Shown: in pieces, positions 34,431 to 46,750 of the stretch
Layout of the letters: every line of letters begins with the position of its first letter
Position numbering within the stretch: the first letter of the stretch is position 1
Assembly (NCBI GenBank): GCA_017893485.1
Contig: CM030365.1
Location: 31,766,289 to 31,830,288 of the forward strand
From: Hemerocallis citrina
Taxonomy: Eukaryota; Streptophyta; Magnoliopsida; Asparagales; Asphodelaceae
DNA: 64,000 bases
Direction of reading: 5' to 3'
Program-made: the position numbers and the translations under genes
The notes under the pieces: generated by a model
Told to the model about the DNA's origin: nothing
Databases searched by the model: none
What the model saw: only the letters and a program-made list of their open reading frames with translations

Positions 34431-35117
34431 CAGGGTAAAAATATTTTAGGGTTATGAAAATGGTGGTGATGGTTGTAGGGTTTAAAACGGGTTTGGGTAG
34501 ATTTAGAACAGGGTATGGGGAAATGTTATAGGGTTTGGGTAAGTGGGTATTAACAGGGTTTTCAGGTTGGGGATTTTGTATTGGGTATTGGGTTTAGTAA
34601 ATAATGGGTTTGGGTAGTTAGGGATTGAATGGGTTGAAGGGGTTTAAGGGGAAATATCAAATAGGGTGAAATAAGGTTTAAAAAGTTAAATAAAAATAAC
34701 GGGTTTGGGTTTTAAAAACTAATAGGAAAATAAATAACCAATAAAATGTAAGTTTATATAACAAAATACAATTTGTACAAAAATATGGAAATTATTTGAA
34801 ATAACTACAAATACAAATATCAATAGAACTACATTTTTAAATAAACAATCAAAGGTAATAATAATAATAATAACACTAATAACAATAATCATAATAATAA
34901 TAATAAAAAAAATAACACTAATAATAACAATACTGAACAGTAATAATAACATTAATAGGGTATAAAAATCATTGTAAATAGTTACAAAAATTATTGATCG
35001 AAAAATAGATTTTAATGGAAGATCCAACAATACATTTTGACAAAAGAATTTAAAAAAATTATAAATACAGGAAATACACAGAAAATACGTTTTTGGGAAA
35101 ACAGGGGTTACATTTTG

Positions 35118-36431
35118 TCTCCTCTCGATTTGTGCCTCGCCATCAGTTGGAGTGCAGCAGCATGTCAGAACCTTGGAACATTGTGACAGGTGTTGGTGTT
35201 GTCATTTGTTTCCGGGAGTGCAGGCAGTGTCCCCTGATTATTGGTAGCGCAGATTTCAAGGTCAACCTGATTGTAATTGAGAATTCAGGATTCGACGTTA
35301 TTCTGGGTATGGATTGGTTGGGTGAATCCCACGCCATTATAGGTTGCCGTGCTAAGAAAGTTGTGTTCCGAATTCCAGATCACGCAGAGTTTGAGTTCCA
35401 TGCCGCGAGATTTCTCTTGGCCGAGCTGCAGTTGTTGGCCGAGCTGCAGTTGTTGGCCGAGCTGCAGTTGATCAGGAGGTTTGTGTGAGGTTGCGCCTCT
35501 AGTAGTTCAGGATTTTCTGGATGTCTTTCCAGAGGAGTTGCCTACCTTACCCCCTGATAGGGATGTGGACTTCGGTATTGAAGTTCAGCCGGGTACGGCA
35601 CCTATATCGAAGAGTCCCTACAGGATGGCACCGGTTGAGTTAGCAGAGCTTAAGGTGCAGATTCAGGAGTTGCTTGATTTGGGGTTCATCAGACCCAGTG
35701 TTCACCTTGGGGTGCTCCAGTCCTTTTTGTCAACAAGAAGGATGGTAGTCATCGACTGTGCATGGATTATCGAGAACTAAATAGTGTTACTGTGAAGAAC
35801 CGGTATCCGTTGCCCAGAATCGATGATTTATTTGATCAGTTGAGTGGAGCTGCTATTTTCTCGAAGTTGGATCTTCGTTCTGGGTATCATTAGGTCAAAG
35901 TGAAGGCGACTGATCGGTAGAAGACTACATTCAGGACCAGATATGAGCACTATGAGTATCTTGTGATGCCGTTCGGGGTCACGAACGCGCCTGCTGTATT
36001 CATGAGTCTTATGAACCGGGTCTTTTCCCAGTTCTTGGATAGATTTGTGGTGGTCTTCATTGATGACATTTTGGTGTATTCTCGAAATCTAGAGGATCAT
36101 GGTGAGCATCTTAGAGTGGTTCTGCAGACTTTGAAAGAGAATCAGCTCTATGGGAAACTCAGCAAGTGTGAGTTTTGGCTCGACAGGGTTTCTTTCTTGG
36201 GGCACATTATCTCGGGCGATGGTATTTCTGTGGATCTGGCTAAGGTTGGGGCTGTGAAGGATTGGCCTATTCCCAAGTCAGTTTCAGAGGTTAGGAGTTT
36301 TCTTCATTTAGCTGGCTATAATCATAAATTCATCCAAGATTTTTCGAAGATAGCAGGACCATTGACTAAGCTGACTGGGAAGGATCAGAAATTCTGTTGG
36401 TCTGAGGCTTGCAGTGAGGCTTTTGCTGAGT
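35118..36431 (+). pseudogene. G2 protease C-terminus and reverse transcriptase
   Basis: Continues the protease after solo LTR-A copy 5: SSRFVPRH, DFKVNLIVIENSGFDVILGMDWL, then an LLAELQ unit repeated three times (35419-35470, 18-base period) and a frameshift to [44 protein letters not shown], a frameshift near 35705, [18 protein letters not shown] with the first Asp, TAG at 35891 (Gln context) and at 35918, [23 protein letters not shown] (36051-36080) with both Asp, and [15 protein letters not shown]. It is cut at AELK by solo LTR-B. Catalytic residues remain; the frame does not. Confidence 0.9.
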
Positions 36432-36436
36432 TGAAG

Positions 36437-39400
36437 TGTAACATCCTAAATTTTTATTTATAATTAATTAAGAAGTTATTGATTTTAGGTGTTTTGCATG
36501 TATAAATTCTTGTACATTTTTCCTTAAAAGTTATCTCTTTTATAACATGAACAAAAGATCATTTTAAATTCTTCTTTTTAATTTCTAAAAGCCTATTTAA
36601 AAAAAGCCCAAGGCCTATTTTTCTAATTTAGCCCATCCTAATTAACTGAGTGTTTTATTAATAACCTATGGGTCTAAGGCCCACGATTTTGAAGCCCACT
36701 AATTAATTTACCTTTTAATTCTTATAACATGTAGTGTAGACACATTTAGTAGGCAATAAATTAATTAATCTTGTACAACATTTAATAGGGGGTAATACGG
36801 GAGACACGTGCATTGCACTATCACGTGTCTAGTGTGCCATAGGGGGTGGCCGGATGGTACAAGAGAGAGGGAGAGATGGAGAGAGTGGTGTAATGGATAG
36901 GGTGGTTATGTGATCATGGGTAGTTGCTATAACTCTATAACACATCCTAGCCTTCTATTCTTAACCATTTAGATCAATCCTAGCCATCTATTTTGCTCTC
37001 AAAAATGTATAAATACCCCCCTCACCCTTCTCATGTAGTACATTAGAAATTTGATAAAAAGAAAGAAAGAAAAGAATTAGAGTGAGAAAAAGATTAAGAG
37101 TATTTGTGAGATTAAAAGAGTGAGAGTCTTTGTGTGTGTGTGCTCAACCAAGGAGGTGCCGGCCTACTTCAAGAAGCAAGAGAGAGAGCTCGGGTTCCAT
37201 ACATGCAAGGAGGAGGAGACGCGTTGGTGGCTCAAACTTGGAGGAGAAGGACCCATTCGTTCATTCTAGGAGATTTCTAGGGGCTTTCTATTCGTTTTTC
37301 ACCAATAGGTGGGTGATTCTCATGCTTCTAATTTAGACATCATGCTAGGGTATGAATTGATAGAATTGCTAAGGAAAAACTAAGTAATTTGGCCTCATGT
37401 TTTCTTATTTAGAGAAAAATGTAGCTAAGAGAATGTTTGACAATTTATTGCTAATTGATAAAATTGTGATTTAATGTGCTAGAATCTATCATGTTGCCAT
37501 GCCATATGTTTTGAAATATGCTTTATTGAGAAATTTGTGCTTATGAGATGAATGATTGATTAAATACATCATGAAAATTTGATTGTCTAAATTAAAGCAA
37601 CACCAATGTGGAAAGATGAAAACTTGTGTTCTAAAAATATTGTAGGATAATTACAAGTAAGAAAAATAAAGAAATAAACTAGTTTTGTGGAAATCTAGAT
37701 TATAAATTGTGTGAAAAAGTGATTTGTTCTCATTGTCGAAATTATGGACATAGAGCATAAAATAGGACAAAGATTGCATGTTTTATAAGTCAAATAATGA
37801 TTATAAAAACACCATTTTACTGTAAATTTATATAGTCTATAATCTGGAAAGTTTTGATACAAAAAGAGAAGAAAAAGAACTAAAAACGTTTTTCAATTAT
37901 GAAAATTAGTAATAAACATAGAACTGGATCAAAACCAACCCAACTCGTCTTCAGACAGATTAGTCACTTGGACTTATTGGTCTTCGGGTGCATAATAGAG
38001 CACTTACTGTACCTATGTGTTGGTCTTTGGTTGCGGGTTCGAAACTAAGCAGAGTCCTTTTATTTTTCTTTTTGTAAAAAATCCAAACAGTGAAAAATCG
38101 AACCGTAGGAATTAGAACCCATCTCATGACGCCTTAGTGCCTTGGACTCTGTGGTCTTCGGTGGCGCCACAGTGCCATCTCTGTAGCGTTGACATGGCTT
38201 GCGGTTGTGGGTTCAAAACTTGGGGCCGGGTTTTTGATTTAAAATGTGATTTTTTTTGGGGTTCTAATATTATAAAGGCATTAGAAGTGAATGAAAATTT
38301 GGGAAAAATATTAGAAAAGATTCTAATAATATCTAGACTTCATGAGATAATTTTCTATAACTTTTGACTTAGTATAATTGAGAATTCGAGACTATTTGCA
38401 AGAAAGAACTTGTTATAAATTATGAAATTAAATTGTCTTTAGATAAAGAAAAATAAATGTATTGTTTAAAAGAGTTTTGAAAAGAGATTTGGAAATGGAA
38501 AAATTGAAAGTGTGAATTTTGGATTTAGTATTGATAAAATGAGAATAAGAGAATTATGTGGAAAGAGTGAATTATGAATGTGCCAAGTTAGAAAATGAAT
38601 TTATTTTAATGCATGAAATTGTACATGAAAGTGAAATCAAATGCCGTGATGAATTATGAAAGAACTTATGGATATGAATACACAAATACTATGAACATGA
38701 AATGGAATTGAAAGCTAGAGGGTAGCTAAGCCTTATACCGGAATTGAAAGAATATTTTTGAGATAAGATATTGAAAAGAAAAAGACCAAGTTTGGGTCGT
38801 ATTGTTGAATTGATGATTAAGACCAGTATAGAGGGAATGCTGACTCTAGAGTATTGATTTTATTCATGATTCAATAACTAAGGATTAGATTCATAGTGAA
38901 GATATGATGAAAGTAAGAGAAAAACACGAGTATGAGGGCCTCGAAGCTACGACGTGAGAGTATTCATAGGCTGAGTACATGATGCGTCATGTTATGATGT
39001 GGATACGTCTCCAGGAGTCCATACCGTAGGCAACGCTTGGAGTGTTTGGTGACTGCGGGTGGTGTCATGTCCCATGACGGAAGCTAAATTGTCCATAGGT
39101 TCTACACGATGCGTCGTGGCATGACGTGAGATTTTCCTCCAGGCTGTCTGGACATGAGCTCGTAACTCATAGAACATCTTGGATACTTACCATAGTTACC
39201 GTAGTAGTTTAAGTCATGGCGAGGGATTGAACCCTACAAGATGAAGAATGATTAAGGGCTTGCCCTCGGACCTATGTAGTATGGGATTCATAGAATACAA
39301 ACAAGTGCGCATTAGTGTCATGCAATATAAATAACTGCATTAAGAACTAAGTGCACAGAACAACACGACATCAATATAGTCCCTTTGTAGCATTGTTTTG

Positions 39401-39743
39401 TGATCAAGTTTGTGGTTTATTAAAGTATTTGAGAATCGTTATACTGCTCGGCATAGCGAGGATGGCCGTGTATAACATTTTGTCGGTTGTAAGCAACTGA
39501 CGTGCCCACAGTTTCTATGCAGGATAAAGTGCATGAAAAGGACTAAGGAGGAATTAATGCTTAAAGAATTATTCAAGTGTTGTTGTATTTCATTCATGTA
39601 ACTGTTATAACTTTGCTTCGGCTGTTTAAAAATGTAACTCTGATGTAATAAAGTTTTAAATTCCTTGTAAAATTGTACGAAGAGAAGTGTAATGATCCTG
39701 TGGAACTTCGAATTCGGTCTCGTTTGGAATTCGGGGTGTTACA
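36437..39743 (+). mobile_element. Solo LTR-B copy 3 (3307 bp) in G2 pol
   Basis: TGTAACATCC...GGGGTGTTACA, flanked by a perfect TGAAG duplication (36432-36436 and 39744-39748). Removal rejoins AELK to SRLTSALVL of G2 RT/RNase H. TATA at 37008-37015; a GA-rich transcribed start (37045-37110); two B-box-like modules at 38033-38046 and 38207-38220; a U5 end shared with LTR-B copies 1 and 2. No internal domain, so it is solo. Confidence 0.93.
37008..37015 (+). promoter_or_regulatory. TATA element of solo LTR-B
   Basis: TATAAATA followed by CCCCC, about 570 bases inside the LTR; a GA-rich stretch follows. Confidence 0.6.
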
Positions 39744-39748
39744 TGAAG

Positions 39749-40226
39749 AGCAGGTTGACGTCAGCGCTAGTGTTGACTATTCCAAATGGTTCAGGCAGAT
39801 TTGTAGTTTACTGTGATGCTTCAGGTAAGGGTCTTGGAGCAGTTCTGATGCAGAAGGGCCGAGTTGTTGCTTATGCATCAAGGTAGTTGAGGCCGCATGA
39901 GAAGAACTATCCGACTCATGACTTGGAGTTAGCGGCAGTGATCTATGCTTTGAAGCTGTGGAGATCTTTACAGACCACAAAGTCTCAAGTACGTCTTCAT
40001 CCAGAAGGAGTTAAACATGAGGCAAAGGCGTTGGTTGGAGCTTATGGCCGATTATGACATCAGTTTGCAATACCACCCTGGTAAAGTGAACTTGGTGCCA
40101 GATGTTTTGAGCAAGAGACCGGAAGCTATGTTCCTAACTCAGCAGAGGGATATGATTGAGCAGATGCGGAGGTTGAAGTTGGATGTTTTGTTACCGAGTT
40201 CTGATCGGAGTTGTTTGGTGCTCTAG
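39749..40226 (+). pseudogene. G2 RNase H (decayed)
   Basis: Seen: VVYCDASGKGLGAVLMQKGRVVAYASR with the first Asp, TAG at 39884 where Gln is expected, [23 protein letters not shown] with the Glu in another part of the frame, a frameshift near 39965, and [28 protein letters not shown] connection to the integrase linker. It degrades the RNA strand during reverse transcription in active relatives. Confidence 0.88.
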
Positions 40227-41663
40227 CTTCAGTCGTCTCTTGTTGATCAGATTAAAGAGGCACAGGCTGGTGATCCGCAGTTACAGGGTTTTCGAGCTGA
40301 GGTTGAGTCTGGTTCCAGAATGGACATGGTTATTCATGTTGATGGATCACTTCGTTTTGGGTCCAGGTTGTGTGTCCAGAAGGGTGAAGTTCATCAAAGG
40401 TTGCTTGAGGAAGCCCACCAGTCTTCGTATTCTATCCTTCCTGGCGGTACAAAGATGTATCGGGATTTGAAGCTTCATTTCTGGTGGCATGGTATGAAGA
40501 GGGCCGTGGCTCGGTTTGTTTCTCAGTGTTTAATCTGCCAACAGGTTAAGGCAGAGAATCAGAGGACTACCGGACTTCTTCAACCGTTTCCCATTCTGGA
40601 GTGGAAGTGGTAACATATCACTATGGATTTAGTGATCGCTTTGCCGAGGAGTCGTAAGGGTCATAATACCATTTGGGTGATTGTCGACCGTCTGACGAAG
40701 AGTGCTCACTTCATTCCTTTTCATTTTGGACAGTCTGCTGAGAGCCTAACTGAGAAGTACATGCAAGAGATTGTCAGACTTCATGGGGTTCCCGTCAGTA
40801 TTGTATCCGACAGGGATACGAGATTCAGATCTCAGTTTTGGGAGTGTCTTCAGAGCAATTTGCGGAGTAAATTAAAGTACAGTATAGCTTTTCATCCCCA
40901 GACTGATGGACAGACAAAGAGGACCGTCCAGATTCTTGAGGACATGTTGAGGTCATGTATGCTGCAATTCGGTGGATCATAGGAGGACCTTTTGCATCTC
41001 GAAGAGTTCTCATATAATAACAGCTTTCAGGCCAGTCATAAAGCTACACAGTTCGAGGCACTTTATGGGCGGAAGTGCAGATCACCAATGTGCTGGGAGG
41101 ACATTGGTGAGAGAAAGTTGTTGGGTTCGGAGTTGATCACCAGAATAGTTGATGCAGTGGTTAAGATCAGGAAGCACTTGCAGGCAGCTCAGGATAGGCA
41201 GAGGCCATGGGCCGATGTTCATCGGAGAGCTTTAGAGTTTGAGGTTGGTGACCATATTTTCCTAAAGGTATCGCCTTGGCGCGGTGTCATTCGGTTCGGT
41301 GGTGGGGGCAAGCTCAACCCTAGGTTTATTGGACCGTTTGATATTGTGAAGCGAGTAGGCAAGGTGGCCTATCGTCTTGAATTGGCACCAGCTTTATCAG
41401 GAGTGCAAGAAGTTTTCCATTTCTCACAACTCAAGAGATATATCCGAGATGAGAGCCACGTGATCGACTATTCTGAGTTGACCGTTCAGTCGGATTTGAA
41501 TTGTGAGATTCTTCCAGTTGTTATTGTGGATCGGCGGGAGAAAGTTCTTAAGAACAAGGTCATCAAGCTAGTTCGTGTTTCTTGGAATTCTCACTCACCC
41601 GGTGAGTCGATTTGGGAGCTGGAGGAGGAGATTCAACAGAACTTTCCTCATCTGTTTGAGTAG
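40227..41663 (+). pseudogene. G2 integrase with C-terminal chromodomain
   Basis: Zinc-binding module with the second His lost (ILPGGTKMY in place of VHPGSTKMY, near 40438) but CLICQQVK intact. A stop follows WKW (40612). Core: MDLVIALPR, IWVIVDRLTKSAHF, SIVSDRDTRFRSQFW, AFHPQTDGQTKRT, where the catalytic Glu is Lys (40917-40919), EDMLRSCMLQFGGS, a TAG, then a long open frame from 40992: YNNSFQASHKATQFEALYGR, GVIRFGGGGKLNPRFIGPFD, VFHFSQLKRYI, and a chromodomain-like tail with the VDRREKVLKN block and IWELEEEIQQNFPHLF. The tail is the hallmark of Del/Tekay-like chromoviruses. Confidence 0.9.
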
Positions 41664-41747
41664 TTTTTGTTTTGCTCTTTCTTTTCTTTATGGGGTTACC
41701 CTATGTATCTTCTTGTTTAAATTTTGAGGACGAAATTCTTCATTTTA

Positions 41748-41760
41748 GGTGGGTAGAATT
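41748..41760 (+). other. G2 polypurine tract
   Basis: GGTGGGTAGAATT directly before the 3' LTR start at 41761; G3 has GGTGGGTAGGATT in the same place. Confidence 0.7.
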
Positions 41761-44700
41761 TGTAACCTCTGTTTTCCATTTTTTGTATTTTGGGTGTATT
41801 TTTTTTCTGATGTATTTTCTCTTATTGTATCTCTTTTGGACCGTATATTGGATCTTATTTTCAATATATTCATTTTTTTATTATTTTGTCTTCTTTTATG
41901 TGTGTTCTCGATTCTATCGTCCGTCTTTTGTTCGTCTCTATTTAATCAAGCTTTTATTTTGATCCCCATTATTTTGATTATTCATTTGTTCCCATCTCCT
42001 ATTGGATTATATTTCTTTAAACCCCACTTAAAACCCAAAACCCATTCAATTACCCTAATACTCTGTTCCTATGATCCACAAACCCCTTTAATTAAAACCT
42101 AAACTAACCCAATAGCCCAACCTACCTAATAACCCATTTATATACAACCCCTGAACCTAACTACCTATACCCGTTCTACCTATATCCCAACCTAAAACCC
42201 ATACCTATTCACCCCTTCACCAAAACCCTAAAAGCTTCCCTGTTTATATAGAACCCATGTGTTGCCGACTATTCATATTCATCCCTAAGCTAGCCGCCAC
42301 CTTCATCTCATGGCCCTCTCTTTCTTTCTTTCTCTCTCTCTCTTTCTCGCTCTCTCTCTCCCGTCCACCCACTCATCCCGACGCCCGCCCTACTGTCTCC
42401 CACAGCAACAGCGTCGCGACGTCCCTTCGGTGCCTCCCCTGGTTCCTTTCCTCCGTCGTGCCGACAGTCAGTAACTGCACGTTGCCCTGACGCCCTGCAG
42501 CAGCTAGTTGCGCTGCACCTTCCCCGTGCTCCTTCCCGATCGCCAGCAGCAACACCAAACGGCGACAACTGTCTTTGCCGACGTCCTTCTCGCTCTCGTG
42601 TTGCTGTTGTGATTGGTGGTGAGCACATGCTTCGCCCGTGGACGCGTTGGTTCGAGGTTTTGCCCGTGGTTCGTTGTGTTAGAGGTGGTGTTCGTAGTTT
42701 GGGTGTTTGTTCGTTATTTGGTTCGTTGGTTTGGTTTGTGAGTTTCGTTCGTTTGAGTTCGTGTCTCGGGAATTCGTTCCCGTTATTCTTGCTTTTGCTT
42801 CGTCGTTTTCATCGGTTAAGGCAAGTAACTTGTATTGTTTTCTTTGTGTAATACAAGCATTAAATACCGCCAGTAGTGTAGTTGGGTTCTAGAGAAAATT
42901 CGTTTGTGAATCCTCTGTTATAAATTGTCTCTATTGTGTTGATTCGACTATAGTTGCCTCACGACATACATGACAAGAAACAACTAGGGATGACCACTTT
43001 TGGATGTGTATATGCATGCTATTTTGTGATATCGTATGCTTGATGTGTTATTCGTGCTATACTTGTCGTGGACTTACAAAATACCCTATACCATGTTATT
43101 TGGACATCTAGTACACTATATTTCATATTTGGGTTGATTTGGATGAGTTTTACTTGAACTAGATGATTTTATGTTCAAAGAATAATTCTGTATTTTTTGT
43201 TATCTTACTTTTGATCAGTATTTTAGACCCTATTATGTTCAGTATATGAACAATATTTGCGAACATGAACTGTAGAGAATTCTGTCTATTTTCCAACCCT
43301 TCTGATAGATCTCAGTTTCATTTTACGAGTTGTGAGTTATGTCTAATTTACTACAGAGGTGTAGAGAGATTTTCAGATTTTGTTTTCGATGAATTCTGAA
43401 GAGTAATCTATTTTTATCATGATGTTAAAAGTATTATTTTAATCCAATATTTTGTACAATACAACTAGACTTGATTGGGATTAACTGTGAGTTTTTGTGG
43501 ATTTATTTGGTGAGTTTTACAAACCGTTCTATATTTCCAAACAATTACTATACATGCAGAATTTTCATATTGTTCAGTAAAGAACCTGATTTTCGACCTA
43601 ATTCTACTTGTTGTTTGTAAAATATTTGTGAATATGAAAGTTAGCCTATTGTGTTTGTTTTATCACCCTTCTAACGGAATTGGATTTCAATTTATGGTCT
43701 GTCTATATGAGTTGTGAGTTATTGTTGTTTTCGTACTGCAGTGTTTATAATTCCAGATTCACAAAACTACTGCATCTTAATATTTTTGATTTTTGTTGAC
43801 TAAACTATTTATATTGAAAAATTATGAAACTTTATATTCTGATGCTACACATATAGGGGAATACCCCAGATTTTTTGTGGATTTAATTAATTTGTCTTCA
43901 TGCCTTTTTCCTGACTTTGAATACAATCTTCTGATTTCTGACTGAACACGTTTTCTGGATACAAACCTGTTTTGAGACTTGGATTTTGTGAAATACTATA
44001 TGACTTATATATATTTTATGGATTCAGCCGGGAGTCTATTTCCCAGATTCTTTGACGGATCCAGATTTGCATTTTTGTAGCAACGGGAATCCCAGTTTTA
44101 GTGCACTACTGTCTTGCTGTCCTGAAATAAAATTTTCGTTGTGCTATTCTATTATGAGTTATCTTTCACCTGTACATGTTTATCTTTCACCCTGAACCTG
44201 TTACCTTCTTATACCATGTTATTCTTGCTCTATTTATGACACATACATGCCTATATGATAATAATAATAAAATGACTAGGCCGGGGTTTAAGGGAAAGAT
44301 CTAGTAGTGAGAAATTATAGAAATGTGTACTTGGAAGGGGGACCGTGTTTCCCATACTGAGCATTTGTTATGTGGTACAATACTGTTATACTGATTACCT
44401 GACTGCACACTTCCCTGTAAGAAGGTGTACTCGGAGGAGGACCAATAGGTTCTGACTGTCTGATTACTCTTACTAATTACCTGACTGCACACTTCCATAT
44501 AGGAAGGTGTACTCGGAGGAGGATCAATAGGTTCTTACTGTCTGATTACTGTCTGATTACTGTCTGATTACTGATACCTGAGTACATGGCCCTATATGAT
44601 CCCCTACGAAATCTAAACGTAACTTGTTTGAATGTAGCAACCATGTAGTAAAAATTTGGGATGCATGAAGTGTTACCTAGATAGTAATAAACACAAGACT

Positions 44701-45438
44701 GTAAGAACTGACATCTGTTACACTGTTATCTATTATCATCTGACTGTTATCTGACATTGTTATCTGTTATTGTCTGATTGTTACCTTACAGCGTTATCTG
44801 TATAACTGTCTGCATACTGTTGACACTTGACACATGTTACCTGTATCTGTTAGTATACCATGCTACTTGATTCTATTTCCCTGATTCATGTTAGATATTC
44901 TATTCTGTTGATATGCCTATACCATGCTATGTTTGTTCTGTTGTTATTTTATATCTGTTTATTTATTCCCTGTACTTGTATCCTGCACTACAAGCGGCCC
45001 GTAACTTGCATTGACGGGAGTTTATTTTTTCTTTTCCTTTTTCCTGCAATTTATTAATTGCAGACCAGGATGACCACCTGCCAGATGGAGTTGGTGATAT
45101 GAAATATTAGTACTGGAGTTTTATCATTATTTATGTTGCTTGTTTGAACAATTGTATTTGATACTTGGATTTATTTTGTATTTGGGCAATGTGACCCATG
45201 AAATTGACTTGTTCAAATCTAATTTATTTGAGATTATTATATTTTGGTTTCAAGTAAATTTCTGTTGGTATATTTGATTCGATTATGCATATATGGTTGA
45301 CTTTTCTTGCTTCCGACTCTGATTATTTCTGTGAGATGTTGTAAAGATTCTGAACAGCTTATGGATGATAAAAATCATTCGCTAGGCTTAGTCACGTATC
45401 TGTATTCCGTATTCCTTTTAAGGAAGCGGGGCGTGACA
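41761..45438 (+). mobile_element. G2 3' LTR (LTR-A copy 8, 3678 bp)
   Basis: TGTAACCTCTG...GGGGCGTGACA. C-rich stretch with AAACCCTAAA (42226) just before the TATA at 42243-42250, GC-rich leader 42290-42610, AAGGCAAGTAAC near 42820, TCTGATTACTG-type repeats 44380-44580, and an acceptor-like TTGCAG at about 45063. It is the full-length reference for the truncated 5' LTR. Confidence 0.92.
42243..42250 (+). promoter_or_regulatory. TATA element of G2 3' LTR
   Basis: TTTATATA about 480 bases into the LTR, 12-20 bases after an AAACCCTAAA telo-box-like motif. Confidence 0.6.
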
Positions 45439-46750
45439 AATTGTGTATTATCTCTTGGAAAAATTCTTATAAACATACATATAAAATTCTCACGTGCATT
45501 GCTCGTGCAAAAATCTACAAATTTATTCATTATTTTTCTGGGGCGGAAAGATCGCCATAATCAAAATCCTACAGAAAGAAAGAACCCTGAAGAGATTTAG
45601 AGAAAATGAATTAGGGTGAGAAGAAGTGAGAGGGAAGCTCAATATATAGGAGGGGAAGCCCAACGGTTGGGAACCTCGTGTGGCGTGATCCATGCAGTCT
45701 AAACTGTATGAATCACGCGACATCATCTGCATGATCCATACCGTGTAACTAGAGTGGGTAACGTGGCTAAATCATAACTTTCCATATCGCTTGATCCAAT
45801 GGTTAGAAATGAAGGGTCATGAATACAAAACGACAAAGTTGCAACAAGCTCCTTGGTGAAATTATCGTCTGAGGAGCTTTGAGCTTTCATCAATTCTTGA
45901 CTGCCCGATTGCCTCAAATAGCATGCCCACATGATCTCACTGTTTGATCTACTCTGGAAAGATCACCCACCACTTCGGCAAAAAGTGATAAAATGATGTC
46001 ATGATGACGTTAACAAGCTCCTCGGTGAAACTTTTGTCCAAGGAGCTTTGAGCTTCCATTAATTCTCAACCGCCTGATTGCCTCAAATCACACGCCCACT
46101 TGATCTCACCATTTGATCTGCTCCAAAAAGCGTGCCTACCACTTCTGCAGAAAATGAAATTGCAGCTGATGTCATGATGCCGTCAACAAGCTCCGCAATG
46201 AAATTTTTGTTAGAGGGGCTTTGAGCTTTCGTCAATTCTCGACTGCCTAATTTCCTTAAATGGCTTGCCCACTTGATCTCATCCTTCAATTTGCTCCAAA
46301 AAGCGTGCCAACCACTTCGGTAGAAAAGAAAACGTTGATAACATCATGCTCCTCGACAAAATCATTTGAGGAGTTAAGAGATTACGCCAATTTCTGACCC
46401 GTGAACACTCCAATTTTTGCTCCAACTTTTGATTTTTCTGATTAAAATTCCAATTAATAATTACAACTTCAGAATAATTGACTAAAAATTCTGAAAATAA
46501 TTAATATTTTTGGAAATTTTAATTAAAAATTCTTTAAAAAAATGATAATAAACTCAAAAAAATATAATTATAAATTCTGAGAAATCCAAAATTTTTTATT
46601 GGAAGTCCTAAAAAATTGCTACCACCCAGAGCAACTCCGAACAAGACTACAAACGTCTCTGAAGATCCTATATGCTCTCCTGTTTGTCCAAAACATAGTG
46701 GACTACTCCTCGAATGCTGCAGTACCCCACCTTCAGGAGTGGGGGGCTTA
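45439..46750 (+). mobile_element. G6: 3' internal end of a Tat-lineage element
   Basis: Non-coding stretch between the G2 3' LTR and the Tat-type LTR at 46751. It ends in a polypurine tract GAGTGGGGGGCTTA (46737-46750). No ORF of note. It contains three tandem units of about 170 bases. Placement as the 3' untranslated region of a Tat/Retand-type element follows from the PPT, the LTR after it, and the known tandem repeats in 3' regions of that lineage. G2 appears inserted here (AATTG at 45439-45443 as its right flank). Confidence 0.65.
45843..46350 (+). repeat. Three ~170-bp tandem repeats in G6 3' region
   Basis: Units begin at 45843, 46012 and 46185 with AACAAGCTCC, each carrying GAGGAGCTTTGAGCTT-like, GACTGCC-GATTGCCT and CCACTTCGG-like blocks; a fourth partial start is near 46347. 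Divergence between units is visible by eye. Confidence 0.8.

Larger units (their letters stand above)
23150..35112 (-). mobile_element. Solo LTR-A copy 5, split by G3
   Basis: Two parts, 23150-25430 and 33174-35112 (about 4.2 kb without G3 and its duplication). On the minus strand it starts TGTAACCCCTG at 35112 and ends GGGCGTAACA at 23150. Flanked by a perfect TTTTG duplication (23145-23149 and 35113-35117). Removal rejoins the G2 protease (GATHSFV to SSRFVPRH). The TATA-like element is at 34422-34430, the GC-rich leader at about 33830-34400, the TCAGGCAAGT site near 33461, and an ATT-type microsatellite in U3 at 34855-34960. Confidence 0.92.
18527..45438 (+). mobile_element. G2: chromovirus (Tekay/Del-like), interrupted
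   Basis: A plus-strand Ty3/gypsy element with LTR-A type LTRs. Parts: 5' LTR 18527-21568 (its first about 625 bases are missing relative to the 3' LTR), PBS 21579-21590, gag from 21740, protease start to 23149, protease end and RT 35118-36431, RNase H, integrase and chromodomain 39749-41663, PPT near 41748-41760, 3' LTR 41761-45438. Interrupted by solo LTR-A copy 5 (with G3 inside) and solo LTR-B. The bases after the 3' LTR are AATTG, a candidate duplication whose partner lies outside the window. The coding order PR-RT-RH-INT-chromodomain and the PBS support chromovirus identity. Confidence 0.88.

Noticed and set aside
33888..34438. ORFs on both strands near 34 kb as a host gene
   Set aside because: GC-rich leader of minus LTR-A copy 5; low complexity, no motifs.
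38137..38367. 76-codon ORF in solo LTR-B
   Set aside because: No counterpart open frame in LTR-B copy 1; within non-coding LTR.
42308..42628. Arg/Glu-rich minus-strand ORF
   Set aside because: Reverse frame of the CT-rich leader in the G2 3' LTR; no homologue in the 5' LTR frame.
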